DNA from: Marinomonas piezotolerans | GTDB taxonomy: Bacteria; Pseudomonadota; Gammaproteobacteria; Pseudomonadales; Marinomonadaceae | DNA length: 64,000 nt | Reading direction: 5' to 3' | Assembly (NCBI RefSeq): GCF_003362755.1 | Contig: NZ_QKRA01000006.1 | Span: 150,983-214,982, forward strand | Shown: positions 17,455 to 25,869 of the stretch, piece by piece | Position numbering within the stretch: the first letter of the stretch is position 1 | Layout of the letters: each line of letters opens with the position of its first letter | Position numbers and translations under genes: made by a program | Notes under the pieces: model-generated | Told to the model about the DNA's origin: nothing | Databases searched by the model: none | The model's input: only the letters and a program-made list of their open reading frames with translations

Positions 17455-19491
17455 TTACAGATCTTTAACCAATCGAAGTGCGTCGTAGATCGCGGCATGG
17501 GTATTGCGCGTTGCGACGGCATCCCCAATACGGAACAATTGATAGGTTCCTTCGCTATTGCGTACAACACTTTGCGGATGACCTTCTATCAGTTGATCAT
17601 GAGAGATTTCACCGTGGTTGGATGAATTCGACTTGAGATCAAAATAAATCTCATCGAGGGGAATAACGCCGTGGTTCACAATCACCTGATCAAACTCTTT
17701 CACGCGAGAAATGCCGCCATAATCGCTGCCAATATGAGCTTTCAGAACCGATCCATCTTTTTCTAATGCCTGCAATCGGTACGTCACTGTGAATGTGGTG
17801 TCTAAGGCTTGTAAGCTACGCATATAAGGCACTAGATTCATTGCCATGACTTCTGGAGCGAATGACCGGTCCGGCGTCATGATTTCGACCTTAGCCCCAG
17901 AACGCGCGATAATTTCAGCCGCCTGCAAGCCAGCGTGATCCCCTGCATCGTCATACACTAAGACGTTTTTCCCTGGTTTTACATCACCGGAAATAATGTC
18001 CCACGTAGACACAACATGCTCATTACCTTTTGCTAAAACATCAGTGTCTGGCAGCCCGCCTGTCGCTATAATGACAACATCTGGTTTTTCCGCATTTACT
18101 TCATCGGCTTCCGCCCAAGTATTAAACTTAAACGTCACACCTAAGCGCTCACATTCGGCCATGCGCCAATCGATGATCGACATCATCTCTTTGCGCCGTT
18201 CACTTTGCGATGTAAGCAACACTTGCCCACCGGGAACGTTAGCGGCTTCCAGTACGACCACGTGATGACCACGCTCTCCTGCAACACGCGCCGCTTCTAA
18301 ACCCGCCGGCCCTGCGCCAACGATGACCACTTTTTTAGACACATCCGCTTTAGCGATCGTGTGAGGCATAGTTTGCTCACGCCCTGTGGCCGCATTATGA
18401 ATACATAACGCTTCGCCCCCCTGATAGATGCGATCTAGGCAGTAATTAGCCCCCACACAGGGTCGGATTTGCTCTTCGCGCTTCTCGATTATCTTGCGAA
18501 CAATATGCGGGTCAGTGATGTGCGCGCGGGTCATGCCGACTAAATCAACTTTGCCCGAGGCAACAGCGTAACGTGCCGTTGCAACATCAGGGATTTTAGA
18601 CGCATGAATAACAGGCATACCTGTTGCCGCTTTCATCTCACCTGCGAAATCCAAGTGCGGATTATTGGCCATACCTTGAATTGGAATCACATCCGTTAAC
18701 GCAGCGTCAGTATCAATATGTCCTCGAATCACATTTAAAAAATCCACCATTCCGGATGCTTTCAAACGATGTGATATTTCAAACCCTTCTTCTGGGCTAA
18801 TACCATTTTCAAGCATTTCATCACCGGTATAACGCATACCCACAATGAAATCTGGGCCGACTCGTTCACGTATGGCAGACAACACGTCAAACGTAAACTG
18901 CATACGATTGCTCAATGATCCCCCGTATGGGCTTTCGAGCGAATTGGTCAACGGCGACCAGAACTGATCTAACAAGTGGCCATAAGCCTGGAGTTCAATG
19001 CCATCCATACCGCCGGCCTTCATCCGCTCGGCAGCATCCGCGTAATCCTTTATAATGCGCTCGATATCCCAGTCTTCTGCTTTCTTAGGGAATGCTCGGT
19101 GCGCCGCTTCGCGTTCATGTGACGCAGACACAACAGGCAACCAATGACCTTTATCCCATCGCGTACGACGACCAAGGTGGGTCAACTGGATCATGATAGC
19201 GGTATCGTGTTCGTGGACGGCATCTGTGAGATTTTTAAGGTATGGCACAACCTCATCTTTATAAACCAACAGATTGTTGAATACTGGAGGGCTGTCTTTT
19301 GACACCGCTGCGGATCCTGCCGTCATCGTCATTGCGACACCACCTTTAGCTCGCTCGGCGTGATAGGCGAGATAACGCCCCTTTGGCATCCCGTCTTCTG
19401 GATATGCAGGCTCATGGGACGTCATAACAATGCGATTTTTAAGCGTTAAATGTTTAAGCTGATAGGGCTGCAACAGAGGATCATTCGACAT
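17455..19491 (-). CDS. DgcA/N-methylproline-demethylase-like flavoprotein
   Basis: The 678-residue protein has an old-yellow-enzyme TIM barrel with FMN at about 1-350 and a C-terminal Fe-S plus dinucleotide part: CVGANYCLDRIYQGG...C (about 365-385) and KVVIVGAGPAGLEAARVAGERG (about 400). This layout is that of trimethylamine dehydrogenase relatives. The opening NDPLLQPYQLKHLTLKNRI and HEPAYPEDGMPKGRY resemble P. aeruginosa DgcA (dimethylglycine demethylase) and StcD-type N-methylproline demethylases; I cannot separate these. I start at MSNDPLLQ (19491) because AAGGAG lies 8 nt upstream. The DgcB Fe-S partner is absent. TetR and ProC-like genes diverge from it. Confidence 0.85.
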   Translation of the reverse strand: MSNDPLLQPYQLKHLTLKNRIVMTSHEPAYPEDGMPKGRYLAYHAERAKGGVAMTMTAGSAAVSKDSPPVFNNLLVYKDEVVPYLKNLTDAVHEHDTAIMIQLTHLGRRTRWDKGHWLPVVSASHEREAAHRAFPKKAEDWDIERIIKDYADAAERMKAGGMDGIELQAYGHLLDQFWSPLTNSLESPYGGSLSNRMQFTFDVLSAIRERVGPDFIVGMRYTGDEMLENGISPEEGFEISHRLKASGMVDFLNVIRGHIDTDAALTDVIPIQGMANNPHLDFAGEMKAATGMPVIHASKIPDVATARYAVASGKVDLVGMTRAHITDPHIVRKIIEKREEQIRPCVGANYCLDRIYQGGEALCIHNAATGREQTMPHTIAKADVSKKVVIVGAGPAGLEAARVAGERGHHVVVLEAANVPGGQVLLTSQSERRKEMMSIIDWRMAECERLGVTFKFNTWAEADEVNAEKPDVVIIATGGLPDTDVLAKGNEHVVSTWDIISGDVKPGKNVLVYDDAGDHAGLQAAEIIARSGAKVEIMTPDRSFAPEVMAMNLVPYMRSLQALDTTFTVTYRLQALEKDGSVLKAHIGSDYGGISRVKEFDQVIVNHGVIPLDEIYFDLKSNSSNHGEISHDQLIEGHPQSVVRNSEGTYQLFRIGDAVATRNTHAAIYDALRLVKDL

Positions 19492-19580
19492 GGCCACACT
19501 CCTTATTACGTTATGATATTGGGCTGGTTTCTTTGTCCGTATTTTGATCAACAAATAACCTTTATCTAGATCCTAGTTAT

Positions 19581-19668
19581 AAATGTACAGGTGTGTCAAT
19601 TTACTATTAATGTATTTTTGAAAATATTCACCTTTGTACATTTTATACTTGACGATGTTGTACATTTT
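19581..19668. promoter_or_regulatory. TGTACA-centred repeats, candidate TetR operators
   Basis: TTGTACATTTT occurs at 19634-19644 and 19658-19668 (24 bp apart), and AAATGTACA at 19581-19589 is the same motif inverted. The outer pair extends to AAATGTACAGGTG against CACCTTTGTACATTT. All three lie between the divergent tetR and demethylase genes. Confidence 0.6.
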
Positions 19669-19683
19669 CAATAAAAATCACTT

Positions 19684-20340
19684 ATGGAAACTTTAACAAT
19701 GAAACAAAAGAATACGGATTCAGGTTGGCGCGGGTCACCTGAAGTTTGGTTCGAGGCGGCCATAGAGATTTTGCTAGAGTCCGGCATTGAGGCGGTCAAA
19801 ATCTCAACGCTGGCCAAACGACTGAATATCTCTCGTACCAGTTTCTACTGGTTCTTCTCTGATAGAGAAGCGCTACTTAATGAGCTAGTCGCCTTTTGGA
19901 AAAGGAAGAATACCGGCAATTTTGTTGCTCAAGTGGATGCGTATGCCGAATCCATTTGTGAGGCAACCCTCAATGTCTTCGATTGTTGGTATGACCAAAC
20001 GCTTTTTGATTCAAAGCTTGAATTTGCTGTGCGTAGCTGGTCGTTGCAATCAAGCGAGATACGTGATGCCGTTCAACAAGCAGATGATGAGCGATTGAAT
20101 GCTCTCATCGCCATGTATACGAAATTTGGAAAAGCGAAAGTCGAAGCGGATGTCAACGCGCGAACCTTGTACCTTGTTCAAATTGGCTACATTACGATGC
20201 AAGTGAAAGAATCAATCGAGACAAGAATGCAACGCGTGCCCAGTTTTACTAAAGCCTTCACAGGAGAGTGGCCTTCTGAGAATGAAATCAACCGCTTCTA
20301 TCACCGACACGGTTACCATCCGGAGCAATCGTCCAAATGA
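19684..20340 (+). CDS. TetR/AcrR-family transcriptional regulator
   Basis: The 218-residue protein has a TetR HTH at about 17-65 (ILLESGIEAVKISTLAKRLN, then SRTSFYWFFSDREALLNEL) and a C-terminal ligand domain with little family identity. Neither candidate start has a strong ribosome site; MKQKNTDSGWRG at 19699 is an alternative to 19684. It is divergent from the demethylase-etfBA operon with TGTACA repeats between, and overlaps the ProC-like gene by 4 bp. It probably represses one or both units in response to a methylated amine or product; this is inferred from position only. Confidence 0.88.
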   Translation: METLTMKQKNTDSGWRGSPEVWFEAAIEILLESGIEAVKISTLAKRLNISRTSFYWFFSDREALLNELVAFWKRKNTGNFVAQVDAYAESICEATLNVFDCWYDQTLFDSKLEFAVRSWSLQSSEIRDAVQQADDERLNALIAMYTKFGKAKVEADVNARTLYLVQIGYITMQVKESIETRMQRVPSFTKAFTGEWPSENEINRFYHRHGYHPEQSSK

Positions 20341-21146
20341 CAGCATCAAACTATCATACCGTAGGAATAATCGGTGGCTTAGGTTGGCTTGGGTCAGCAT
20401 TAACAAATAGCGCACTGCTCTCTGAAGAGCTAGCAGAGGTTAAGTTTATCGTCTCCTCACGACGTGCAACCGCGACAGAGAAGCATCCGCGCGTGACCTT
20501 CACACAGGACAATCAAGCATTGGTCGATGCATCAGACCTAATCATTATGTCGGTCAGGCCACAGGATTGGGCATCGATCACTTTAAACCTTCGCGACAAA
20601 CCTTTGATGTCATTTATGGCAGGGATTTCAAGCCACGCACTCAGCAAAAAACACCGTACAAAGTACGTCATACGCGCTCTCCCTAATGGTGCGTGCTCAA
20701 ATCAGCAATCTTATACCCCTTGGTACTGTACATCACAAGATAACCCAACATTACTCGACTTCATTGCAAAACTTCTTCACTGCATAGGCCACCAAGACCA
20801 ATACGATCTCGAAGACCATATCGAGGTGTTAACGGCGATTTCAGGGGCAGGGCCAGCTTATCCCGCTCTCTTAGCACAAGCGTTACAACAGAGCGCCATC
20901 AAACTCGGGATCCCGCAAGATAAAGCACAAAGAGCGGTTAATGCGACCTTATTGGGCAGCGGAGCAGCATTCAAAGACCTCTCGAACCCTCCAGCCAATA
21001 CGGTCTTTGTATTTGAGGAATATCAAGGCACCACCGCAGCAGGCTTGGCCAAAATGAAACAATGCGGTTTTTTCGAGGCGGTGGAGTCAGGCGTCGAAGC
21101 GGCTTACGATAAAGCCATCCACTTCGACTCGCCTACTAAAGAGTAA
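20337..21146 (+). CDS. ProC-like pyrroline-5-carboxylate reductase family protein
   Basis: The 269-residue protein has an N-terminal Rossmann domain (VGIIGGLGWLGSALTN, then LIIMSVRPQDW) and the ProC dimerisation domain, with the signature stretch LTAISGAGPAYPALLAQAL near 172 and ATLLGSGAAF near 204. ProC makes proline from pyrroline-5-carboxylate with NAD(P)H. Placement with a TetR regulator and a possible N-methylproline/dimethylglycine demethylase suggests an imine reduction in that pathway instead of housekeeping proline synthesis. The start overlaps the tetR stop (ATGA), so the two are coupled. Confidence 0.85.
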   Translation: MTASNYHTVGIIGGLGWLGSALTNSALLSEELAEVKFIVSSRRATATEKHPRVTFTQDNQALVDASDLIIMSVRPQDWASITLNLRDKPLMSFMAGISSHALSKKHRTKYVIRALPNGACSNQQSYTPWYCTSQDNPTLLDFIAKLLHCIGHQDQYDLEDHIEVLTAISGAGPAYPALLAQALQQSAIKLGIPQDKAQRAVNATLLGSGAAFKDLSNPPANTVFVFEEYQGTTAAGLAKMKQCGFFEAVESGVEAAYDKAIHFDSPTKE

Positions 21147-21158
21147 AGAATAACTTAA

Positions 21159-22334
21159 TTAAGCTTCAGACAGCCACGAACAGAGATTATGTAGCATGCT
21201 GGAACAACGGTTTAACTGATCGATTTCAATGAACTCATTAGGTTTATGCCCTTGATCCATCGACCCCGGCCCACAGATCATAGTCGCCACACCTGCCTCA
21301 TCAAATAACCCCCCTTCTGTACCAAACGCCACCGTTTCATAAGAAGCATTATCGGCCCACTGTCCAACCCATTTCGCCAGATCAGACTGCTTATCCGTGA
21401 GTAGCGGTGGATACGCCGAGAGCTTTTCAAATTGGATATTTGATTCACTAGAAATCGCCTTCATTTTGGGCTCTAGTGTGCCCTTTGCAAACTGCTCTAA
21501 TTTATCAAAGGTAGCGTTAGCATCCACGCCAGGCAGATAGCGCATTTCCATATCAAATTGGCACGACTCTGGCACGATATTCAACGCCGCACCACCTTTG
21601 ATTACCCCCGTCTGAATCGTACTATAGGGTGGATCAAACTGATCGTCCGTATGCTTAGCTAACGCTTCGCTGACCTGTGAAAGTTCGCCAATTATTTGCG
21701 CAGCATACTCAATTGCGTTCACGCCTTCAGGCGCATACGCCGAGTGGCATGCATGACCACGAACGTTGCAGCGCATCGCCACTTTGCCTTTATGTCCGTA
21801 TACGGGCTTCATAGACGTAGGCTCACCAATGATGCATAACGCTGGCCGTTCGGGAGACGATTTCAAGTGCTCAATTAAGCTACGAACGCCCAAGCATCCC
21901 ACCTCCTCATCGTAGGAAAACGCGAGGTAAACAGGCATCTTTAAACGCTGCTTGGCAAACCTTGGCACGGCCGCTAACACACACGCGATAAAGCCCTTCA
22001 TGTCTGCACTACCACGGCCGTAATATTTCTGCTCGTGCTCGGTTAGCTCAAACGCTGGAAACGTCCAATTCTGACCATCCACTGGTACGACATCAGTGTG
22101 GCCAGACAACATCACACCACCGTCACCTTGTGGCCCAAAACGAGCCAAAAGGTTTGCCTTGGTGCGCTCTTCATTAAAAATCAGAGTGCTTGATACACCT
22201 AGCTCTTCAAGATAAGTCTTTATGAAATGAATCAACTCAAGGTTTGACTCACGACTTGTCGTATCGAAACTAAGTAGCTGACTGAGCAGCGCACGCACCT
22301 CAGCCTGATCATCATTAGAGTGCAACGTCATCAC
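21159..22334 (-). CDS. ArgE-like N-acyl amino acid deacylase (M20 metallopeptidase)
   Basis: The 391-residue M20 enzyme shows the di-zinc ligands: His in MLSGHTDVVPVDG near 79, Asp in YGRGSADMKGF near 110, Glu pair in FSYDEEVGCLG near 144 and Glu in CIIGEPTSMKP near 169, with the dimerisation domain inserted at about 180-290 (VRGHACHSAYAPEGVNAIEYA). The full length resembles N-acetylornithine deacetylase. It is the last gene of an operon with a flavin monooxygenase, RidA and DUF1028, so a specialised N-acyl substrate is more likely than arginine synthesis. Its ATG overlaps the DUF1028 stop. Confidence 0.88.
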   Translation of the reverse strand: MMTLHSNDDQAEVRALLSQLLSFDTTSRESNLELIHFIKTYLEELGVSSTLIFNEERTKANLLARFGPQGDGGVMLSGHTDVVPVDGQNWTFPAFELTEHEQKYYGRGSADMKGFIACVLAAVPRFAKQRLKMPVYLAFSYDEEVGCLGVRSLIEHLKSSPERPALCIIGEPTSMKPVYGHKGKVAMRCNVRGHACHSAYAPEGVNAIEYAAQIIGELSQVSEALAKHTDDQFDPPYSTIQTGVIKGGAALNIVPESCQFDMEMRYLPGVDANATFDKLEQFAKGTLEPKMKAISSESNIQFEKLSAYPPLLTDKQSDLAKWVGQWADNASYETVAFGTEGGLFDEAGVATMICGPGSMDQGHKPNEFIEIDQLNRCSSMLHNLCSWLSEA

Positions 22335-23005
22335 TCGTCTCCCGGTACACCATAACTGGGGGCTTGGCGCGGATCGAGGGCACGGGTTACGTAAGCTAAC
22401 ATCTGAGGCTCATATTCTTGCCAAAGTTTAGCAAGCTCACCGACTGGATCTTGGTCTGCCCAATCTACCCGCAAATCGACAAGTGGCCACGTATAATCAT
22501 CGACCACTTTTAGCGCTGCAGAATGCTCAGGTCCTGCTTCCCCACCGGCTTCAACGCCCGCATTCAAAGCGATTAGCAAACGACTGCTTAACTCTCCAGT
22601 GGATTCTTCAAATGCACTGACCATAGCGTCAATCACGGTTTTATCAGACAACATGTTACCCGCAGCAACGCAATTAAAGCCCTTCACCATATGATGAATT
22701 CCCAAGGTTTCGGAGCCGCTAAAGCACGCAACATTTCCGTGTGCATCGATCGCCGTCACTTGGCGATAGGCGCTGAATTTGTCTTCGGCAAGCGCCGCTT
22801 TTAATGCTTTATCAGCCGTGAGTCCTGCCTGTAATTGGTCTAAGGTTTTCTGTCCTAAAGCAGGCAAGGTTATATTTTGACTGGAAACGGCTCCGACACC
22901 CGCTTGCAACCAAGGACACCGAGCCCCGACCGCAATACTCGATGAACTGATTGCGATTCCAAATTGTCCCGTATCAGGACATAGCGCTGTGATAGAAATC
23001 GTCAT
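22331..23005 (-). CDS. DUF1028 family protein (Ntn-hydrolase-like)
   Basis: The 224-residue protein matches DUF1028 from its start: SITALCPDTGQFGIAISSSSIAVGARCPW, then GVGAVSSQNITLPALGQKTLDQLQAGLTADKAL. The family is related to N-terminal nucleophile hydrolases, and members often sit near peptidases and deacylases; the reaction is not known to me. Later segments (HGNVACFSGSE, GFNCVAAGNML) are also typical. It lies between ridA (11 bp upstream) and argE (4-bp overlap), so a hydrolytic step on the same compound is plausible. Confidence 0.85.
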   Translation of the reverse strand: MTISITALCPDTGQFGIAISSSSIAVGARCPWLQAGVGAVSSQNITLPALGQKTLDQLQAGLTADKALKAALAEDKFSAYRQVTAIDAHGNVACFSGSETLGIHHMVKGFNCVAAGNMLSDKTVIDAMVSAFEESTGELSSRLLIALNAGVEAGGEAGPEHSAALKVVDDYTWPLVDLRVDWADQDPVGELAKLWQEYEPQMLAYVTRALDPRQAPSYGVPGDE

Positions 23006-23016
23006 AATTCGCTCCC

Positions 23017-23436
23017 TTACTTGTCTTCATCTGGAATGACGGCAATCACATCGATTTCCATCAGCCATTGCGGTTGTGCTAGGCCTGCTACCACCAAACC
23101 AGTGGAAATGGGATACACGCCTTTTAACCATTTACCGACTTCTTGATAGACGGGCTCTCGAAAACGAGGGTCGGTAATGTAGGTGGTGGTTTTAACAATG
23201 TGAGTCAAATCGCTACCAGCTTCTTCTAACAGCTGTTTAACGTTTTTCATCGCCTGCTCTGCTTGGGCTTGTGGATCTCCAAGACCGACCAAGTTGCCAT
23301 CAAAGTCGGTTCCAACTTGACCTCGTACATAGACCGTATTGCCCGCAACAACAGCCTGGCATAAATCATTGTCTAAGGACTGGTTAGGGTACGTTTCTTT
23401 GGTATTAAACATTCTAATTCGGGTGTGAGTAGGCAT
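23017..23436 (-). CDS. RidA/YjgF-family imine deaminase-like protein
   Basis: RidA proteins hydrolyse reactive enamines and imines. The 139-residue sequence has the family elements NDLCQAVVAGNTVYVRGQVGTDFDG, a central helix AEQAMKNVKQLLEEAG and the closing PISTGLVVAGLAQPQWLMEIDVIAV. The canonical C-terminal motif with catalytic Arg before P is altered: STGLVVAGLA takes the place of RxxxxVxxLP, so it may belong to a diverged Rid subgroup. A clear AGGAG precedes the ATG. Its place between a flavin monooxygenase and hydrolases fits removal of an unstable imine formed by the oxidase. Confidence 0.9.
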   Translation of the reverse strand: MPTHTRIRMFNTKETYPNQSLDNDLCQAVVAGNTVYVRGQVGTDFDGNLVGLGDPQAQAEQAMKNVKQLLEEAGSDLTHIVKTTTYITDPRFREPVYQEVGKWLKGVYPISTGLVVAGLAQPQWLMEIDVIAVIPDEDK

Positions 23437-23445
23437 CTAAAACTC

Positions 23446-24705
23446 CTATGGGTGCTCAGGATAAAATTGGTACTGACGTTGAATAACGATCTGATCGGCG
23501 ATGTATTTCGCGTCGTGCCATACACCCCAAATGAACGTCGAACCACGTCGAGATAACCAAGGCAGCCCTAAGAAATAGATACCTGGTGCTTTAGAGACTC
23601 CACGATGATGTTGTGGTTTACCCTTTTCATCAAACGCATCCACTTGCAGCCATTCATAATCATTCGAGTAGCCCGTTGCCCAAATAATGGTGTTGATACC
23701 CGCTTCTTCCAGATCCAACTCTAACGTTGGGTTCGTCATACAAGCTGGATCATCTAGCAGCGAACGGGCTTCCGGCTCTTCAGGAAGGTCTAAGCCATTT
23801 TTAGCAATGTATTCGTCAGCGCGGTCTAACAAAGAGAGATAATTCGCATCTCCGCCACGAATATTGGTGCCTAAGTCATTTGCAAAGTACGCTCGGCCAT
23901 TCTCAAACGACTCCGTTCGACCGACCAAATTCATCCCAGCTTTAGACAATTGTCTAAAATCAATTGTCTTGCCCCCTTGTGCGCCACTGACGGCGATGGT
24001 GACATGCTCTTTACCTGGTTCGTTCGCAGCGATGTCCCAAAGACCCAATACTCCCAACCACCAAACAAAATCACGACCACGGTAGCTTCGTGGTGGTCGA
24101 TCATGAGGACCTACCGACAAATAAACCTCACGTCCAGACTGCAATAATTCTTCGGCAATTTGCACTCCAGACGAGCCCGCCCCAACCACCATAATGGCGC
24201 CATCAGGTAACTGATCAGGGTTGCGGTAAGATGCAGAGTGAATCTGATGAAGCGTGTCGTCGTTGGGAGCGATAGCAGGAATAATAGGTGTTTGAAAGGC
24301 GCCAGTGGCCGACACCACTCGTTGCGCATGGAATGTACCAGCGGAGGTCTCAACATTAAATCCGCTGACCCCTTTCGTTTGCGTCACATTGTAGACTTCT
24401 ACACCTGTGCGCACTGGCACTTCGAACTTTTCAACGTAAGCTTCAAAGTAGTCTGCGACACTTTCTTTTTTAACAAAGCTATCTGGATGAGCGTTGGGAA
24501 ACTCCATACCCGGAAAGCGATCATGCCATGCTGGGCCATTAGCAACCAATGAATCCCAGCGACGAGTACGCCATGCTTCAGCAACACGATTTTTTTCGAG
24601 TACAAGGTGAGGGACTTGTTGACGAGTAAGATGTTCACTCATGGCAATCCCAGCCTGACCCGCCCCAACGATGAGTGTATCGATCTCTTGAATGTTATTT
24701 TTCAT
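23446..24705 (-). CDS. FAD-dependent monooxygenase (flavin monooxygenase/CzcO-like)
   Basis: The 419-residue protein has two dinucleotide motifs: DTLIVGAGQAGIAMSEHL near 9-26 for FAD and IMVVGAGSSGVQIAEELL near 170 for NAD(P)H. The segment WRTRRWDSLVANGPAWHDRFPG and the later IIWATGYSNDYEWL are typical of class B flavoprotein monooxygenases, which oxygenate amines, sulfur or carbonyl groups. It heads the operon with ridA, DUF1028 and argE-like genes; the likely order of action is N- or C-oxidation, imine handling and hydrolysis. The LysR gene upstream is on the same strand, 161 bp away. Confidence 0.88.
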   Translation of the reverse strand: MKNNIQEIDTLIVGAGQAGIAMSEHLTRQQVPHLVLEKNRVAEAWRTRRWDSLVANGPAWHDRFPGMEFPNAHPDSFVKKESVADYFEAYVEKFEVPVRTGVEVYNVTQTKGVSGFNVETSAGTFHAQRVVSATGAFQTPIIPAIAPNDDTLHQIHSASYRNPDQLPDGAIMVVGAGSSGVQIAEELLQSGREVYLSVGPHDRPPRSYRGRDFVWWLGVLGLWDIAANEPGKEHVTIAVSGAQGGKTIDFRQLSKAGMNLVGRTESFENGRAYFANDLGTNIRGGDANYLSLLDRADEYIAKNGLDLPEEPEARSLLDDPACMTNPTLELDLEEAGINTIIWATGYSNDYEWLQVDAFDEKGKPQHHRGVSKAPGIYFLGLPWLSRRGSTFIWGVWHDAKYIADQIVIQRQYQFYPEHP

Positions 24706-24866
24706 GGATACGCGCCTTATTAAGCAGATTTAGTAAGTTTCCAATACAAATCAGCTTAGGGCAGCGTCTAACATCCGTAAATTATTATAAATATACGATC
24801 TGAATAGAAAAAATATTAATCAACCTCGCTTTAACAAATAAATAGTGTAAGGCGACGTCCCTAATC

Positions 24867-25781
24867 TTATAAATCAGCAGGATCAAAGTTAACTGTGCGG
24901 CAATAATCCATGAATAACTGCGCCGGTTTCGTGGGCTCGTTCGTTTTGAGGTGCGCCATAATTAACGCTGAACTTTCCATGTCGTCTTCTATATCAATGT
25001 AGGCAAGCTCTTTACCATCATACGTCATTTTACTGTGTGGACGCGTCACCAACACAGAAAAGCCCTGCTTTTGTCCAACCATACAGCGCACCATTTCTAT
25101 AGAAGGTGAGGTATAAGCAACATTTGGGTGTAGTCCTTTCTCATTGAAAATACTCAAAAAATAATTGCGGCTTGGGATGACGTCTAGCAGTACCATCGGC
25201 TCACGACTTAATTCCGCCAAGGTCACCGAAGGTTGAGCGGCAAGCGGATGATCGGCAGGTAAAAGCGCATAAGGTTTATGTGGCGCATTAAGAGGTTCTC
25301 TTAAAATAGAGTTATCCAACTCCAAGTCATATAAGAACGCCATATCAAACTTTCCTCGATGCAACCCCACCATGATTTCGTGCTGCTCGCCATCATGCAG
25401 TTGAATCTCAATATCAGGATATTGCGCTTTAAACCCAGCAATCAGTCTGGGGATATATAGAGGCGCGACCGATTCAAAGCAACCAATGGAAATCTTACCG
25501 CTGGTTGTTTCACTGTCTGCTAAGGTATTTTGCTCAAACTCATGAGAAAAGCGCAGCAACTCCCTTGCTTTGTCGTAGAAGCGTCGCCCACTTGGAGTCA
25601 GTGATATGCCCTGTGCATGATGACGAATCAGTAATTGTTGCCCAAACGAATCTTCAAGATTTTTGACTGCAATCGAAATAGAAGGTTGAGCGATGTGAAG
25701 CCTACGCGACGCTTCCGCAATGCTTTCCGTTTCGACCACCGTGGTAAAATAATGCAATTGCTTCAACGTAAAATATCGCAT
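24867..25781 (-). CDS. LysR-family transcriptional regulator
   Basis: I place the start at MRYFTLKQLHYFTTVVETE (25781), because the GTG 12 nt upstream lies in the GAGGGAAG ribosome site. The 304-residue protein has an LTTR HTH (IAEASRRLHIAQPSISIAVKNLEDSFG) and a full effector domain (KISIGCFESVAPLYIPRLIAGF, FDMAFLYDLEL, QGFSVLVTRP). It precedes the monooxygenase-ridA-DUF1028-argE operon on the same strand and is its likely regulator, though LTTRs more often diverge from their targets. Confidence 0.9.
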   Translation of the reverse strand: MRYFTLKQLHYFTTVVETESIAEASRRLHIAQPSISIAVKNLEDSFGQQLLIRHHAQGISLTPSGRRFYDKARELLRFSHEFEQNTLADSETTSGKISIGCFESVAPLYIPRLIAGFKAQYPDIEIQLHDGEQHEIMVGLHRGKFDMAFLYDLELDNSILREPLNAPHKPYALLPADHPLAAQPSVTLAELSREPMVLLDVIPSRNYFLSIFNEKGLHPNVAYTSPSIEMVRCMVGQKQGFSVLVTRPHSKMTYDGKELAYIDIEDDMESSALIMAHLKTNEPTKPAQLFMDYCRTVNFDPADL

Positions 25782-25869
25782 AACTTCCCTCACAACATTT
25801 CAAAAATATTGTTTAGTTTATAACTTCTATAGTTTTTTATTAAGCAACGCTGGCCCTTCGATCAAAAAA

